64,000 nt of DNA from Geomonas propionica (GTDB lineage Bacteria > Desulfobacterota > Desulfuromonadia > Geobacterales > Geobacteraceae), in assembly GCF_016458235.1 (NCBI RefSeq), contig NZ_JAEMHK010000017.1, positions 62,001-126,000 of the forward strand, in the 5' to 3' direction. The notes below the pieces were generated by a model. It was not told the DNA's origin, made no database searches, and saw only the letters and a program-made list of their open reading frames with translations. A program made the translations under genes and the position numbers. Shown in pieces: positions 42,801 through 51,385 of this stretch (its first letter is position 1; each line of letters starts with the position of its first letter).

Positions 42801-44474
42801 TCAAAACGACAGGGCCGCCACGAAGACTTGGTCGAAGTCCTTGCAGTTAGCCAGCTCCACGACCTGGACCTGCTGCACAAGATCGCTCATCTCGCGGCGG
42901 GAGGCGCTGTTCAACAGGAACGCTTCCCCTCCGCTTTTGGCGGTGTTGCCGACGAAACTGATCCGTCCGGCGGTGCCGGCGGGGAGTAATCCGATGGTGG
43001 TGAGACTTTCGGCGGTGAGATGGTAGCCGAAGGAACCCGCGATCAAGACCTGCTGCAGTTCGTTCACCGGGACGGACGCCTCGCGCAACAGGAATTCCAC
43101 GCCGGCGCGGATCGCCCCCTTGGCGAGTTGCACCTGGCGCACGTCCTTCTGCGTCAGCCAGACCTTCTCGGTAAGCAGGAACGCCGGTTTGCCATCCCGC
43201 TCCACCAGCCGCTCGGCCAGCTTGGCGGGGAGCCCCCCGCTGTCGGGTCGCACGAATTTGCCGTTCTTGCCGACCACGCCATGCGCGACCAGTTCCGCCA
43301 CGATGTCCATCAGACCGGACCCGCAGATGCCGACGGCCTCTGTCCCGGCAATGGTCCGGAGCTCCAGCGAGCCGTCCGCCTGGAAGCTGCAGCGCTCTAT
43401 GGCCCCCTCCCCCGCTCTCATGCCGAAGCGGATGTTCATCCCCTCGAACGCGGGTCCAGCTGCGGTCGAGGTTGCCCAGAGCTTGCCGTCGCGGGCAATC
43501 GCCATCTCGCCATTGGTGCCGATATCCACGAAGAGCACGGTCTCCTCGCTTTCGTGCAACCGGACCGCCTGCAGCCCTGCCGTGATGTCGGCGCCGATGT
43601 ACCCGGAGATGACCGGGGGGAGGTAGACGAGCCCGCCGTGGGCGATCTCGATACCGGTGGCCTGCGCTGGGAGCCAGGCGACGCAGGTCAGGGTCGAGGT
43701 GTAGGGATATTTACCGAGAGGCGCGGGGTCTGCCCCGGCGGCCAAGTGCAGCATGCAGGTGTTGCCGCTGAAGATCACTTCGTAGATCCGGTCCCTGTCG
43801 ACTCCGGCCTCGGCAACAGTCTGGCCGATGAGGGCGTTGATCTCGCCGATGACTCCGCTGCGCAACTCCTCGAGTCCGCGCTGCTCCGATCCGATCTTGA
43901 TGCGGGACAGGACGTCCTGGGCGTGGCGGCTCTGCGGGTTGAGAGCCGAGGCCGCTGCCAATTGGCTTCCCGATGTCAGGCTCACCAGTGCGACGACCAG
44001 GGTGGTAGTACCTATGTCCACGACCACGCCATAGCTCTCGTCGACAGTATCCCCCTCCTCTTCGATCAACAGCGCTCCACCCGCGTACACCCGCGTCGCG
44101 TTCAGTTCCGGCAGGTATGCCTTGGTAATGTGCGGCGCCAGTTCGACGGCGGCAGCCTCGCCGTGACTGCGGATTTTTAGATCACGCAGCGACGCCCCCT
44201 CGGGAACCACGACGGTGATATCGCCATGCACCTCGGCCGCGCAGGCGAGCACCTGCCCGCGCGATCGTTCTTCGGCGGAAAGCTGATGCGCCCCCTTCTC
44301 GACCACCCGCGCCAGATCATCAGGGGAGAGCTGCACCACGCACTTGCCGCAAACCACCGCGCCATTACAGGGGGAATCGATGGTGACGCCTGCGGCGCGA
44401 GCGGCTTCAAGGATGGTGGAACCCGCCGGCACGCTGATCCGTTTATCATCCGGTAGAAACTGGACCGTTACCAT
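42801..44474 (-). CDS. RACo-like corrinoid reductive activator (2Fe-2S ferredoxin + ASKHA ATPase)
   Basis: 557 aa. N-terminal [2Fe-2S] ferredoxin domain with cysteines in SPCNGAVVCGKC and LACAAEV, linker, then a DUF4445/ASKHA domain (GVVVDIGTTTLVVAL, FVDIGTNGEMAI, GICGSGLMD, LIAGSFGYHL). Such proteins use ATP to drive one-electron reduction of Co(II) corrinoid to active Co(I). It overlaps the MtaA-like gene start region by 7 bases. With the corrinoid protein at 46767 and UroD-family proteins it makes a complete corrinoid methyltransfer module. Start at 44474 has GGAGG upstream. Confidence 0.9.
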   Translation of the reverse strand: MVTVQFLPDDKRISVPAGSTILEAARAAGVTIDSPCNGAVVCGKCVVQLSPDDLARVVEKGAHQLSAEERSRGQVLACAAEVHGDITVVVPEGASLRDLKIRSHGEAAAVELAPHITKAYLPELNATRVYAGGALLIEEEGDTVDESYGVVVDIGTTTLVVALVSLTSGSQLAAASALNPQSRHAQDVLSRIKIGSEQRGLEELRSGVIGEINALIGQTVAEAGVDRDRIYEVIFSGNTCMLHLAAGADPAPLGKYPYTSTLTCVAWLPAQATGIEIAHGGLVYLPPVISGYIGADITAGLQAVRLHESEETVLFVDIGTNGEMAIARDGKLWATSTAAGPAFEGMNIRFGMRAGEGAIERCSFQADGSLELRTIAGTEAVGICGSGLMDIVAELVAHGVVGKNGKFVRPDSGGLPAKLAERLVERDGKPAFLLTEKVWLTQKDVRQVQLAKGAIRAGVEFLLREASVPVNELQQVLIAGSFGYHLTAESLTTIGLLPAGTAGRISFVGNTAKSGGEAFLLNSASRREMSDLVQQVQVVELANCKDFDQVFVAALSF

Positions 44475-45499
44475 CCGCGGCCTCCATCCTTCACCGTTTG
44501 AGTCATCGCCTGGATATTGCCGACCGCGGATGCGGTACTCAGGCCGCAAGCGGGCGAGATGATGTCGATGCCGTCCCGCACGAGCCCGGCGGTGTGCCGC
44601 GAAACCTTGTCGGGATCGCCCAGTTCCAGCAGGAAGGTGCTCAGGTTGCCCATGGTGGTGAGCTGCGGGTATTCCTCTTTCAGTAGTTTCAGGTTCACGA
44701 AGGCGTCGGTGCTGATGGCGTCGCTGTGCAGCTTCGGGATGGAAGGCGTCACGGCTTTCATCTCGCCGCAGATGTGCACCAGGACGGGCACGCCGGTGGC
44801 GTGGATGCCGTCGATAACCTTGTTCAGGTAGGTGACGGCATACTCCTGGAACAGGCGCGGCCCGAGGATCTCGCCGGTAGCGGTGGGGTCGCCGATGCAG
44901 ATGGCGCTGGCGCCACCCTCGACCAGTAGCCGTGCAAAGGAGATCAGGAACTCGCTCACGTAGTCGAGGACGCGGTGGGAATCTTCCCGCTTTTTATGCA
45001 ACTCCTTCAGAAAGGTCATGGGATCGACGATGGAGGCGGCGGTGCTGACCGGTCCGGTAATGCTGCCGATGACGGGGACATCCGGGTTGGAACGGCTCAA
45101 AAGGAGCGCCGCCTCGGCCACCTGCCGGATGCGCCCGGAGTCGAGCATCGTGTCGATATCGCGAAACTGCACCAGGGCATTCGAGGCGAAAGATTCGTGC
45201 GTGATCTTCGGCTCGCAGGCAAGGGTGCCGAAGTCGATCTCGCTGCCGAGCACCTCCGCCTCGACCGTCATGCAAAACGGGATGCCGAAGTTCTCGAAGC
45301 CGGTGTCGTGGTTGACGTCAGTGGCGAGTTCCGCCATCAGGTCGGAGCGGAAGTGTCCTTCCGGGAGGGTGTGGCCGGTGCGGGTCATGACATCCACCAC
45401 GGCGGCGTTCATCATGCCGCCGGTGCAGATCACCGGCGGTCGGTCTACCTTCTTCTTGGCGAGGGTGTCGAGCAGCCGCTCTTTTGGGCTTAGGCTCAT
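44468..45499 (-). CDS. MtaA/CmuA-type methyltransferase (UroD superfamily), copy 1
   Basis: 343 aa from the ATG at 45499. UroD-fold: RLLDTLAKKKVDRPPV at the start, IGSITGPVS, and zinc-site motif HICGEM with a second Cys in SPACGL near the end (H-x-C...C as in MtaA). MtaA-type enzymes transfer methyl from a corrinoid protein to a thiol. ORF continuing upstream to 46000 runs through repeat DNA and is rejected. Downstream of MtaA-like copy 2 with a 209-bp repeat-filled gap between. Confidence 0.85.
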   Translation of the reverse strand: MSLSPKERLLDTLAKKKVDRPPVICTGGMMNAAVVDVMTRTGHTLPEGHFRSDLMAELATDVNHDTGFENFGIPFCMTVEAEVLGSEIDFGTLACEPKITHESFASNALVQFRDIDTMLDSGRIRQVAEAALLLSRSNPDVPVIGSITGPVSTAASIVDPMTFLKELHKKREDSHRVLDYVSEFLISFARLLVEGGASAICIGDPTATGEILGPRLFQEYAVTYLNKVIDGIHATGVPVLVHICGEMKAVTPSIPKLHSDAISTDAFVNLKLLKEEYPQLTTMGNLSTFLLELGDPDKVSRHTAGLVRDGIDIISPACGLSTASAVGNIQAMTQTVKDGGRGW

Positions 45500-45614
45500 A
45501 TCGGGAACTCCTGTGTCATTCTGGCAATCATGTTCACCCCAGCGTCCCCGCCCCCGGAGGGGGAGGGCCAGGGAGGGGGCGCGCAGCGGCTCAGACGGGC
45601 AAAGCTGCCTTTGG

Positions 45615-45725
45615 TCCCCCCTCCCCTTTCGGGAGGGGGTGAGGGGGTGGGGGAAGGTGCCACCTTCATTGGTCATGGCAGCGTCACCCACCCCCCGGCC
45701 CCCTCCCGTCAAGGGAGGGGGAGAG
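45615..45725. repeat. Dispersed G/C-rich repeat, copy 3 (without the 36-bp insert)
   Basis: TCCCCCCTCCCCTTTCGGGAGG, G-rich run, ACCCACCCCCCGGCCCCCTC, then CCCGTC (45705-45710) directly joined to AAGGGAGGGGG. It is the 'empty' version of copies 1 and 2. It runs into the stop of the gene at 45709. The remaining part of the 45500-45708 gap (45536-45614) is another GC-rich palindromic stretch without a gene. Confidence 0.8.
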
Positions 45726-46767
45726 TCCGTGCCGGCCAACCGGCGGCGCGAACGGTGTCGAGCATGGCGTGGATGTTGGCGAAGGGGGTCTCTGTGGGGA
45801 GGCTGCAGCCGGAGGCGACGATGAATCCCTTGGGACTGTCCTTCGCCTGGGCGAGACAGGAGAGCGTCGCCCGGCCCACCGCGTCGGGGATCCCTTGCAG
45901 CATCACCTCGGAAGGGTGCACGTTGCCCATGAGGCGCACCCGGTCGCCGACGGCGAGACGCGCCTCGCCCAGGTCGGCATCGTTGTCGATGCTGAGGCAA
46001 TCGGCACCCGCCTCCACCATCGCTTCCCAGATGCCGGCGGTCTTGCCGCAGATGTGCAGCGTGACGCTCGTGCCGCGGCCATGAATGTAGTCGATGAGCC
46101 GTTCCAGGTAGGGAAAGGAGAATTCCCTAAACTGGCGCGGGCTGATCACGGACATGGAAGACATGGCATCGGTCAGGCTCGGCGTGCAGCCGGCGTCTAT
46201 GATGGCGCCGGCGTAAGCGATGTTGGTCTGCAGCGACAGCTCGCACAGGTGGTGCACCTTTTCCGGCGCGCGCATCATGAGGCGGACCAGCTTGTCGGCT
46301 CCGACCAGGAAGGAGGCGTTGGTGAAGGGGCAGGTCACCGCTCCCGTCACCGCCACCTCGTTCCCCACCTGATCCACCGCGCGGCGCATCGCCTCCAGGT
46401 GCTGAGGCAAATAGCCGTCCCGATAGGGATCTGCCGGGCGCAGGCGGTCGATGTCCCCAAGGTCGTCGATGGCTGGGGCCGCGAGGAAGGCGGTCTCGTC
46501 CTCCGGATAGGTCACCTTGGCACCCATCGCTTCAGCCTGGGTGTAGAGGTCGGTGAAGATCCTGATGATGTCGTAGCCGAAGAGTCGGTACGCCGCCACC
46601 TGCGCCTCGGCGATCAATGCGCCGTTGCCCCTGAAATCGCCGACCTTCACCCCGATCACCCGCGCCGCCGTGTTCCCCACGATCGGAACGCAGGGGAGCC
46701 GGTCGACAGGCGCGCCCGCACCGTAGGCCGCCAGGCGTTCAAGCGGTGTCATCTGGTCGCGACGCAT
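45709..46767 (-). CDS. MtaA/CmuA-type methyltransferase (UroD superfamily), copy 2
   Basis: 352 aa. Starts MTPLERLAAYGAGAPVDRLP; ITGAVTCPFT-like central block (VAVTGAVTCPFTNASFL), zinc motif LHICGKT and C-terminal Cys in ASGCSLP. Closest in layout to copy 3 at 57989. The start overlaps the corrinoid-protein stop by one base (TGATG). The last residues (RTLPLP) are encoded by the dispersed repeat, so the C-terminus was probably altered by repeat insertion. Confidence 0.86.
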   Translation of the reverse strand: MRRDQMTPLERLAAYGAGAPVDRLPCVPIVGNTAARVIGVKVGDFRGNGALIAEAQVAAYRLFGYDIIRIFTDLYTQAEAMGAKVTYPEDETAFLAAPAIDDLGDIDRLRPADPYRDGYLPQHLEAMRRAVDQVGNEVAVTGAVTCPFTNASFLVGADKLVRLMMRAPEKVHHLCELSLQTNIAYAGAIIDAGCTPSLTDAMSSMSVISPRQFREFSFPYLERLIDYIHGRGTSVTLHICGKTAGIWEAMVEAGADCLSIDNDADLGEARLAVGDRVRLMGNVHPSEVMLQGIPDAVGRATLSCLAQAKDSPKGFIVASGCSLPTETPFANIHAMLDTVRAAGWPARTLPLP

Positions 46768-47432
46768 CAGGCGGCGGCCTCAGCGGGTGCTACCAGCGAC
46801 CTGGCCAGGCGAATGGCGTCCGCGGCGTTGACCGCGTAGCCGTCGGCGCCGATGCGGTCGGCGAATCCCTGCGAGATGGGGCCGCCGCCGACGATGACCT
46901 TGAAGCGATCCCGGATTCCCTCCTCGCTCAACTGGCGCACCACCGCCCCCATCCCCTCCATGGTGGTGGTCATCAGGGTGGAGAGGGCGATGATGTCGGC
47001 ACCGATCTCCTTGGCGGTCTCCACGAAGCGGCCTGGCGGGATGTCGCGTCCGAGGTCGGTCACGGCGAAACCGGAGGTCTCCAGCATGATCTTCACCAGG
47101 TTCTTGCCGATGTCATGGGTGTCCCCCTCGACCACGCCGATCACCACCTTGCGCTTCTCGGCCACTTCGTCGCTGCGCAGATGCGGCTTCAGGACGTCCA
47201 TGCCGGCGTACATGGCATCGGAACACATGAGGAGTTCGGGGATGAAATATTCCTCCTCGTCGAAGAGCTGCCCGGCCCGCTCCATCCCGGCTGACAGCCC
47301 CTGCTCGATGGCCCGGTAGGCGTCGATGCCGCGCTCTACCACCTCGTTGGCAACGGCTACCGCCTCATCCTCGTCCATTTCCACTACGGCATCGGAAAGC
47401 CGCTGGAAAAGTTCCCGCTCGCTAGCACTCAT
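46767..47432 (-). CDS. Methyltransferase corrinoid (B12-binding) protein
   Basis: 221 aa. N-terminal four-helix cap (ELFQRLSDAVVEMDEDEAVA), then Rossmann B12 domain with the lower-ligand motif GDTHDIGKNLV (D-x-H-x-x-G), STLMTTTMEGM and IVGGGPIS. Shuttles methyl groups between methyltransferases as methyl-Co(III). ATG at 47432 follows AAAGGAGGAAAGATA; the longer frame is spurious. Placed between the nitrogenase-like K subunit and MtaA copy 2, which links the two systems in one operon. Confidence 0.93.
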   Translation of the reverse strand: MSASERELFQRLSDAVVEMDEDEAVAVANEVVERGIDAYRAIEQGLSAGMERAGQLFDEEEYFIPELLMCSDAMYAGMDVLKPHLRSDEVAEKRKVVIGVVEGDTHDIGKNLVKIMLETSGFAVTDLGRDIPPGRFVETAKEIGADIIALSTLMTTTMEGMGAVVRQLSEEGIRDRFKVIVGGGPISQGFADRIGADGYAVNAADAIRLARSLVAPAEAAA

Positions 47433-47474
47433 TATCTTTCCTCCTTTAGTTGTTGCGTCTGGCCGATCTGCTAT

Positions 47475-47495
47475 CCCTCTCCCGGGGGGAGAGGG
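47475..47495. repeat. Palindrome CCCTCTCCC..GGGAGAGGG
   Basis: Nine-base arms around GGG in the 95-bp gap between the K-like subunit and the corrinoid protein gene. May be an mRNA stem; no T-run. Confidence 0.55.
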
Positions 47496-47527
47496 GGTGC
47501 AGGCCTCTGTGGAAGGTGGCAAAGAGA

Positions 47528-48871
47528 TTACCTGTTCGCCACTATCTGCCCGAAGACGTCCTCGGCGAGCCTCAAGCCGCCACGAAAGCCGGTGTAGCCA
47601 CGGTCGAGCACGGCACGGTTGGCAACCGGGAAGGAGACCGAGAGATGCGGCGCCCCGAGCTGCAGCGCGAGTTCTCGATCCAGAGAACTGCCAACGACGA
47701 AGGCCGGGCTGAAGGAGTTGTAATACTTCTGCCCCGCCGCGCGCGGCCAGACACGGTTCAGGTGCCCGAGTACCTGCGAGGCGTCGGACTCGAAGACGAC
47801 GTTGGTGCTGAAGCCGGAGGCAAGCCGCTCCACGCGGGTAGCGATGGCCGGCTGGCCGCTCTCGTGCACCCTGTCGGTGACCACGGTCAGCACCGGTAAC
47901 CACCCCAGGTCGTCGGCGAGAAAGCGGGTCAGCGCCACGGCGTAGTTCGCATCGCCGACCACCACGGCGTAACGCTGCAGGTCAAGGTCGTTATAGCAAT
48001 CCGTGAGCGGCTCCAGGATCTGGTAGTAGTGCCGCTTTTCCCGGTCGATCACCCGCTGCACCAGTTCAGGGTCGAGCGACAGCGCCGCTCCGACCTGGCG
48101 CAGGAAAGCCTCCGAAGCGGAAACGCCGATGGGAAGCGACGTGGTGACAAAGGGGGTGCCGTGCTTTTCCTGGAACACCTGGGCCGCCCCCTGGCCGTAG
48201 AGGTCGGAGAGGACGATATTGAGTTCCGCCGAGCCGGCCTCCCTTATTCCTCCCAGCGTGTCCGCGGATGTAAAGAAGGAATTGACCTCAAGGCCCAGCA
48301 GTTCCAAGAGATGCCGCGCGCCTTCGAGGTTGCCGCGCCAGAACGGGTCCATGTACGGCACCACGCCCCAAAGGTTCACCCGCCCCTTTACCTTGGCGGC
48401 CCCCTTGGCCACGTAATCCTTGACCAACGCCTGGAGCACCAGGTCGTAGCCCCAGTAGGAATCGCCGCGGAAGCCGCCGGTGACGGCGCCGATGATCGGC
48501 ACCCCCTCCCCGCGGAAATCGTTAACCACCGCGAAGGTGTCGTCGCCGATCACCTCGGGGACGCAGCCGGTAAGCACCACGTAGAGGCCGCCCTTCATCA
48601 CCTTGAGGGTCGACGTGATCTCCTCGCGCAGCCGGTCCTCGCCGCCAAAGACCACCTCCGTTTCCTGGACGTTGGAGCTGGGGACGGTGAGTCCCCCGCA
48701 GTACCCGCCCACCTGCAGGCCGCTGCCGCCGTTCTGGGTCCAGGCGAAGTTGCCGGCGCACCCCGATGCGGAATGGAGGATCGGAATCCCCCCGGGCAGG
48801 GCGGTCACGGTGGCGGCGGCCCCGCCCAGGGAGCAGAGATAGCGTGCCCTTTCTACAAAATTCTCACTCAT
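47528..48871 (-). CDS. Nitrogenase-like beta component (NifK/MarK-like)
   Basis: 447 aa, nitrogenase component 1 superfamily. Cys13, Cys38 and Cys103 (in YLCSLGG, ASGCAG, TGCVPEVIGDD) fit the three P-cluster-type ligands of a beta subunit. Shorter than true NifK (about 520) because the N-terminal extension is absent. Start ATG overlaps the D-like stop by 8 bases. The tandem with the D-like gene under a sulfur-type leader argues for the methylthio-alkane reductase (Mar) group rather than nitrogen fixation; VnfN/NifN-type scaffold is the main alternative. Confidence 0.85.
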   Translation of the reverse strand: MSENFVERARYLCSLGGAAATVTALPGGIPILHSASGCAGNFAWTQNGGSGLQVGGYCGGLTVPSSNVQETEVVFGGEDRLREEITSTLKVMKGGLYVVLTGCVPEVIGDDTFAVVNDFRGEGVPIIGAVTGGFRGDSYWGYDLVLQALVKDYVAKGAAKVKGRVNLWGVVPYMDPFWRGNLEGARHLLELLGLEVNSFFTSADTLGGIREAGSAELNIVLSDLYGQGAAQVFQEKHGTPFVTTSLPIGVSASEAFLRQVGAALSLDPELVQRVIDREKRHYYQILEPLTDCYNDLDLQRYAVVVGDANYAVALTRFLADDLGWLPVLTVVTDRVHESGQPAIATRVERLASGFSTNVVFESDASQVLGHLNRVWPRAAGQKYYNSFSPAFVVGSSLDRELALQLGAPHLSVSFPVANRAVLDRGYTGFRGGLRLAEDVFGQIVANR

Positions 48872-50396
48872 TGACGCTCCTCCCGCGGGTGTTGAGATAG
48901 GAAAACGGCTCGGCCTCGTACCAGGCGTCGCTGTAGGGGAGCCGCAGGTTCTCGGCCAGGTTCCTGTTGTAGGCCGGGTTCGAGAGTTGGCGGTGCAGGC
49001 GGCGCGCGAGCTCGTAGACGCCGCGGTAGCCGATGTAGGCAAGCCCCGTGTTGTAGATGACGTGGGTGGGGATGCCGAGCTTCGCCGCGGTCATGTTGCC
49101 GTTGGCATGCCCGAGGAAGAGATCAGGCTTGAGCCGGTTCAGAAGGTTCGCCTCCTCGAAGGGCTGCACGTTGGCGATGTCGACCACGTAATCCGTCTTC
49201 GCCTCGCGGGCGAGCTTCTCGTACTCCACCTCTGCGAAATGGTCGTGGTGGAAGGAGCGTATCCCGACCACCTCGAGGCCGATCTCCTGGAGCAGGCGCG
49301 CGGTCGCCAGGGCGCGGAACTCGCCGGCGCTGACGAAGACCTTTTTCCCCTGGAAGAGCGGACGGAACTCAGCAAGCGCCTCTCTCAGTTCCGCCTCCTC
49401 GGCTGCGATCAGCCGCTCTGCCTGCTCCTCGAAGCCGAACACCTTGGCGACATCCCTGATCCAGAGGCTCGTGTTCTCGATGCCGATCGGCATGTGCTTG
49501 ATGATGGAGGGGACGTTGAAGCGCTCCTGCAGGTAGCCCAGGAAGTAGTCGTCATGGGTCGGGCAGGTGCTGATGGAAAGCGCCGCGCGGGTCGCCTTGA
49601 CGAAGGAATCCGGGTGGGCGAACACGGGAAAGACGTTCACCTCCAGGCCAAGGCTCGCCAGCAAGCGCTCCAGTTCCTGCTCGTCCACCCGCCCCATGGA
49701 CGAGACGTTCATGAGGTTGACGGTACGCGCCAGCCGCTCCTGCTCGCGGAGCACTTCCAGCTCGTCCTGCGGCGTGTACTCCGCCACCCCCTTCTCTACC
49801 AGCAGGTTGCGGCCGATGGTGTGATAGACCGCATCGTAGGCGGTGGCCCAGATCTTGGTCTTGAAACCTTGGCAGTGCACGGGAAGGAGCTTCGCGCTCA
49901 CCTGGGGTTGCAGCCTCTGCGCCACCCCGTCGATGTCGTCGCCAATGATCCCGGGGACGCATCCCGCCACGATGGTGATGCTCGCCGGGCGGTAACGCCG
50001 GTCCGCCTCGATGATGGCCCGCTCCAGCTTGTCCTCGCCGCCGCTGATGACGTCCGTTTCGTCGAGGGCGGTGGAGAGCCAGATGCCGTCCTGCGCCTTG
50101 CCCCTGCGGGCGTTACTCCCCATGCGAACGTTGGCGTTTTGGGAATGGGTGCAGGAGCCGCAACCAAGCGCGCTGTGCAGGAGCACGACGTTGTCCGGCA
50201 GGGAGTTCAGCATGGCGAGGGCCGGCAGCAACAGGCAGATGGTCCCCTGGGTGAAGCCGCGTTCGCCGTCGTCGATGAGGCAGCTTTTGCCCCCCTTCCC
50301 TTTCCGGGCCAGGCCGCAGATGCTGTCCTGGTGGGCGATCACGGCGTTGAGACGGTCCTCGCGCTTGGGCGGGACCTTGTTGTCGAAATAACTCAT
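48864..50396 (-). CDS. Nitrogenase-like alpha component (NifD/MarD-like)
   Basis: 510 aa. Candidate P-cluster-type ligands: C54, C79 (ALGCGSC) and C146 (GCVPGIIGDDIDG, closely like the NifD segment around Cys154). Candidate cofactor ligands are also present: C278 in STCPTHD aligns by context with NifD Cys275, and H445 in PTHVIYN with NifD His442. Keeping both argues for a catalytic subunit holding a NifB-derived cofactor rather than a BchN/CfbD-type enzyme. Overlaps the K-like gene by 8 bases and follows the sulfonate permease by 25 bp. Most similar expectation: methylthio-alkane reductase MarD; substrate untested. Confidence 0.85.
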   Translation of the reverse strand: MSYFDNKVPPKREDRLNAVIAHQDSICGLARKGKGGKSCLIDDGERGFTQGTICLLLPALAMLNSLPDNVVLLHSALGCGSCTHSQNANVRMGSNARRGKAQDGIWLSTALDETDVISGGEDKLERAIIEADRRYRPASITIVAGCVPGIIGDDIDGVAQRLQPQVSAKLLPVHCQGFKTKIWATAYDAVYHTIGRNLLVEKGVAEYTPQDELEVLREQERLARTVNLMNVSSMGRVDEQELERLLASLGLEVNVFPVFAHPDSFVKATRAALSISTCPTHDDYFLGYLQERFNVPSIIKHMPIGIENTSLWIRDVAKVFGFEEQAERLIAAEEAELREALAEFRPLFQGKKVFVSAGEFRALATARLLQEIGLEVVGIRSFHHDHFAEVEYEKLAREAKTDYVVDIANVQPFEEANLLNRLKPDLFLGHANGNMTAAKLGIPTHVIYNTGLAYIGYRGVYELARRLHRQLSNPAYNRNLAENLRLPYSDAWYEAEPFSYLNTRGRSVNE

Positions 50397-50421
50397 GATG
50401 TCTTAGCTCCTTGTAGCGTGT

Positions 50422-51378
50422 TCAGTTGCGCCAGCGCAGCAGGCGGCGCTCCAGGCGCTCGGTGCCCCAGGTGATGACGGTAACGACGATGCTGATGAAG
50501 ATGATGCCGACCACCACGCGCTGGTAATCAGCGAAGTCGGCGAAGTTCTTCACGTACCAGCCGATGCCCGAGTTGGCGCCGATCAGTTCCGCGGCAGTCA
50601 GAAGCACCAGGGCGAAGACAAGGCCCAAGGTGGCGCCGGTGCAGATGGACGGCATGGCCCCGGGGAGGATCACCCTGAAGAGCAGGGTCCGCTCGGAAAG
50701 GCTCAGCACCCGCGCCGAATCGAGGAGCCCCTTGTGGATGTTGAAGACCCCGTTCACGGTGTTGATGAAGACCGGCCAGAAGGCGCCGATGAAGATGACG
50801 AAAATCGAGGCGGCCCTGAAGCTCGGCAGGAGCGCTATCGCGTAGGGGATGTACACGATGGGCGGGATCGGCCCGAGCACCTTGGTGAAGGGGTGCACCG
50901 CCTTGAAGACCCGCACGCGCCAGCCGACCAGGAGTCCTAAAGGGATGGCGGTGCCAAGCGCGATCAGGTAACCGCTCACCAGCAGGATCAGGGAGTTGAC
51001 GAGCCCCTTCAGCATGTCCGGGAGTTCGCTCACGAACAGACGCAGCACCGGTTCCGGCTTCGGGAAGAGCATCTTGTCAACGAGCACGAAGCGGGTGGTG
51101 CAGAGGTGCCAGGCCAACAGGATCCCGAAGATGATGGCGGCGACGTCACCGGCGGCCGCCACGCCCTTGTCGCGCCGCACCAGGCTCAGGCGCACCAGGT
51201 AAACCAGCTCCACCGCGGCGGTCAGGGCCAGCAGGTAAGCGGGATATGCCTCGCCCGGTACCGGCCAGAACAGTTCCGCAAGGAGCAGGACGAAAACGAC
51301 GCTCGCCGGGGAGAGGATCAGGCGTCTGGCGATGCTGGCCCGCTCGACGCGGGCTCCCGCTGATAGGACGGCTTCCAT
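50422..51378 (-). CDS. ABC transporter permease with extra N-terminal helices, sulfonate type
   Basis: 318 aa from the ATG at 51378 (GAGG upstream). Longer than the usual ~255: an additional N-terminal region of two to three helices precedes the SsuC-like core with loop DSARVLSLSERTLLFRVILPGAMP. Sits between its binding protein and the nitrogenase-like D subunit. Confidence 0.87.
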   Translation of the reverse strand: MEAVLSAGARVERASIARRLILSPASVVFVLLLAELFWPVPGEAYPAYLLALTAAVELVYLVRLSLVRRDKGVAAAGDVAAIIFGILLAWHLCTTRFVLVDKMLFPKPEPVLRLFVSELPDMLKGLVNSLILLVSGYLIALGTAIPLGLLVGWRVRVFKAVHPFTKVLGPIPPIVYIPYAIALLPSFRAASIFVIFIGAFWPVFINTVNGVFNIHKGLLDSARVLSLSERTLLFRVILPGAMPSICTGATLGLVFALVLLTAAELIGANSGIGWYVKNFADFADYQRVVVGIIFISIVVTVITWGTERLERRLLRWRN

Positions 51379-51385
51379 GGCAACC

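Noticed and set aside
45500-46000. N-terminal extension of the MtaA-like gene at 44468
   Set aside because: The extra frame passes through repeat DNA and overlaps the neighbouring gene on the same strand; the ATG at 45499 gives a normal UroD-family start.
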